A model generated the notes under the pieces. That model searched no databases. It was not told where the DNA came from and saw nothing but the letters and a program-made list of their open reading frames with translations. From positions 1 to 39,730 of IMG/VR virus record IMGVR_UViG_3300045241_000132: a DNA stretch of 39,730 bases; one strand, written 5' to 3'. How positions within the stretch are numbered: position 1 is the first letter of the stretch; every line of letters starts with the position of its first letter. A program made the position numbers and the translations under genes. Shown here in pieces: positions 38,120-39,730 of the stretch. The DNA comes from a virus.

Positions 38120-39708
38120 ACCTGCACGAAGCCCCGGGTTTCAAACACACTGACCGGGGCGGGCGGGATGCCGACCGAGGCGAGGGCGTTGACCATCGCG
38201 GCGGCGGTCAGGGCGTCGATGACGCGGCGGTCCTGCATCGAGGTGTTGCGCGTCTCGGCGGGCCGGTCGAAGCGCGGATCACCGAGCGGCAGGATGCGCA
38301 CGATCGCGTTGAGGGCGTGACTCTTGAGCGCCTGGTCGCCAGAGTGCTTCAGGGTGCCGTTGCGGAGCCCTTCCATGAAGCGCTCGTAGTCCTCGGCCGC
38401 CGCGACGTTTGAGTTGCCGCGCTCGATGACGGCGACCTTCAGCTCGTCCTCGATCCACTGCGCGATGTCGCGCGCGTAGGACACGTCCATGACCACGGCG
38501 TGGACCGGGTTTCGCTGGTGGATGACGACGAGCGCCCGCTTCACCTCGTCGACCGTCAGCATCGTGCCGTCGCGCGGCGGGGTGAGGATGGTGGCGGGCC
38601 CGAGGAGGCGATAGTCGGGCCCGTCCCAGAGCGGCACCATCGCCGTCGTGTCCCACTGCCACGCGACGTCGAAGCCGAGCCAGATACGCTCGCCCGGCGG
38701 GATGCGGTCGGGGGCCTCGGCCTCGGCCCATTCCCGTTCCTGGATGGCGGCGTTGTTGCCGCGCGTCGGCACGTTGCAGACGAAGCGCTGCCAGTGCTCG
38801 AGGGTCATCGTCGGGCTGGCGAACTTGCTCGCGAGCGTGTCGGGCGTGATGCCGGAAAAGGGGTTGGCCGACTTCACCACGTCGAGATCCTCGACATCTG
38901 CCCCTTCGGGCACGGCCCACTCGTGGAGGATCACGCGGTCACCGGAGGCGCGCAGGAACGAGCCCTCGCGGACGACCTCGGGCGACTGCTGGCGGATGCG
39001 CTCGCGCGTCTTCTCGAAGTCGGAGCCGGGTTCGCCGGCGGTACTGATGGCGATGAGCTGGCCGGCCCGCTTCTGGAGCTTGCCCGCCCACGTCCGGTAG
39101 AGGGCGAGGTCGCGCTGGCGATGGGGCTCGTCGATGATGCCCATCGTGGGGATGATCCCGTCGCCCGTCCTGTCGTCGGCGGCGAACACCTGGATGCGCC
39201 CGCCCTCGTGGTGGATGATCCGGCGGTAGCCCTCGAGGCAGAGGTAGCGCGGCACGAGCGTCTTGGCCTTGCCCTTGGCGACCTGGACAGGCGACAGCAG
39301 GCGCTCGTGGAGACGCTCCGACCGGAGCACGAAGCCCTCGGCCTGGCTGTACATGATCTGGGCCTGCTCGCGGGATGCGGCGGCGACCGCCACGACGGCG
39401 TGCGGCCTGAACTCGCAGTGGTAGAGGGCGAGCAGGGCGAGCAGCGTCGTCTTGCCGTTGCCCTCGGGGATGACCAGCCACGCCTCGGGCACGCCACTGA
39501 ACACGTCCTCGATGAAGGCGAGCTGGAACGGTTCGAGGATGATCGGCTCGTCGGTGTCGAGGATGAGCCCGTGCGCCCACGCCACGAAATGCTGGACCGT
39601 GAAGGGCGCAGTGGGGACGGTGGCCCGATGTGCCACTCCCGCGCCCTTGGGGCGTCTGCGTGGCTCTACGGCGGCCCTGCGTGATCGTGGCGGAGTGGCG
39701 AGGGTCAC
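38116..39708 (-). CDS. terL: Terminase large subunit
   Basis: A 530-residue DNA-packaging motor and nuclease. ATPase: Walker A PEGNGKTT (residues 81-88), Walker B MGIIDEPH (Asp193, Glu194) and the coupling motif ISTAGEPG (221-228). Nuclease (RNase H fold): Asp347 (GFDVAWQWD), Asp408 (VVMDVSY) and Asp498 (RVIDALTAA). All are present, so it should be active. It starts at GTG 39708 with GGGAG ten bases upstream. It abuts the window end; the expected upstream neighbour, HNH, is at the other end of the window. A small subunit was not recognised. Confidence 0.93.
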   Translation of the reverse strand: MTLATPPRSRRAAVEPRRRPKGAGVAHRATVPTAPFTVQHFVAWAHGLILDTDEPIILEPFQLAFIEDVFSGVPEAWLVIPEGNGKTTLLALLALYHCEFRPHAVVAVAAASREQAQIMYSQAEGFVLRSERLHERLLSPVQVAKGKAKTLVPRYLCLEGYRRIIHHEGGRIQVFAADDRTGDGIIPTMGIIDEPHRQRDLALYRTWAGKLQKRAGQLIAISTAGEPGSDFEKTRERIRQQSPEVVREGSFLRASGDRVILHEWAVPEGADVEDLDVVKSANPFSGITPDTLASKFASPTMTLEHWQRFVCNVPTRGNNAAIQEREWAEAEAPDRIPPGERIWLGFDVAWQWDTTAMVPLWDGPDYRLLGPATILTPPRDGTMLTVDEVKRALVVIHQRNPVHAVVMDVSYARDIAQWIEDELKVAVIERGNSNVAAAEDYERFMEGLRNGTLKHSGDQALKSHALNAIVRILPLGDPRFDRPAETRNTSMQDRRVIDALTAAAMVNALASVGIPPAPVSVFETRGFVQV

Positions 39709-39730
39709 GGCGCTATAACTCCCGAAAACC
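39709..39730. other. Packaging-gene gap at the window end (joins 1-61), possible cos area
   Basis: If the window is circular, the gap between the HNH stop (62) and the terL start (39708) is 83 nt: 39709-39730 plus 1-61. This is a usual cos location in HNH-terL phages. The part at 30-60 is extremely G/C rich. I see no repeated terminal sequence, so ends created by long direct repeats are not supported. The exact cut site cannot be set from sequence alone. Confidence 0.35.

Noticed and set aside
36348-38150. 600-residue form of the portal
   Set aside because: The first 58 residues are Arg/Pro-rich and overlap the 48-aa membrane gene; ATG 37976 gives the normal portal start and the operon's ATGA overlap.
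38500-39684. 394-residue plus-strand ORF
   Set aside because: It lies opposite the terminase, whose motifs are all intact; composition is Arg/Asp/Val-rich as expected for an antisense frame of high-GC coding DNA.

Overview
The window reads as one complete temperate siphovirus genome of 39.7 kb, GC-rich (about two thirds G+C by eye). Genes are densely packed, mostly on the minus strand, and are joined by 1-4 nt stop/start overlaps (ATGA, GTGA, TGATG, TAATG). The host is not identifiable from sequence alone. The high GC content and the lipoproteins with Pro/Thr-rich linkers fit an actinobacterial or Chloroflexota-like soil or freshwater bacterium, which is inference. Gene order runs on across the window ends: an HNH endonuclease at 62-379 is followed, through the ends, by the large terminase at 39708-38116. 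The sequence is therefore probably a closed circle or cos-ended genome opened next to the packaging site.

An attP-like site at about 3.66-3.86 kb contains the 3' half of a tRNA-Cys gene flanked by three copies of a 10-bp repeat. Cutting the circle there gives a standard prophage order: integrase at one end, lysis-type genes at the other.

(1) 10747 to 3847, minus: early operon. Cro-like regulator, secreted RlpA-like double-psi barrel protein, lambda-Exo/YqaJ nuclease, HNH endonuclease, RecT annealing protein, replication organiser with repeats resembling an internal origin, VRR-NUC nuclease, three repeat-bearing coiled-coil proteins, a 29-residue membrane peptide, excisionase, tyrosine integrase and a KOW/SH3-like protein. 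(2) 10840 to 14044, plus: lysogeny-type module. XRE repressor, ParB-like protein, a gene of unknown function containing an 11-bp inverted repeat, and two paralogous lipoproteins. (3) 3606 to 62, then 39708 to 14094, minus: late operon. Holin-like protein, Ig-like protein, C39-like peptidase, jelly-roll adhesin, small proteins, HNH, TerL, HK97-type portal, an 885-residue collagen-like fibre, lectin-like protein, prohead protease, HK97 capsid, connectors, tail tube, tail-assembly chaperones, tape measure, short collagen-like fibre, tail hub and a last tail gene.

The most unusual part is 23.2-32.6 kb. Two groups of glycan enzymes sit inside the head/neck operon: a GT4-like transferase, an SpsF-like cytidylyltransferase and a DUF115/Maf-like protein upstream of the capsid genes, and a two-domain GT-A transferase and a TagF/TagB-like transferase between the connectors. 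Near them are a 58-residue gene resembling part of the capsid protein, a neck protein fused to a copy of the adhesin's jelly-roll module, a portal with a C-terminal zinc-ribbon-like segment, and very long Thr-rich Gly-X-Y fibres. I read this as a phage-encoded surface or virion glycosylation system; that function is an inference.
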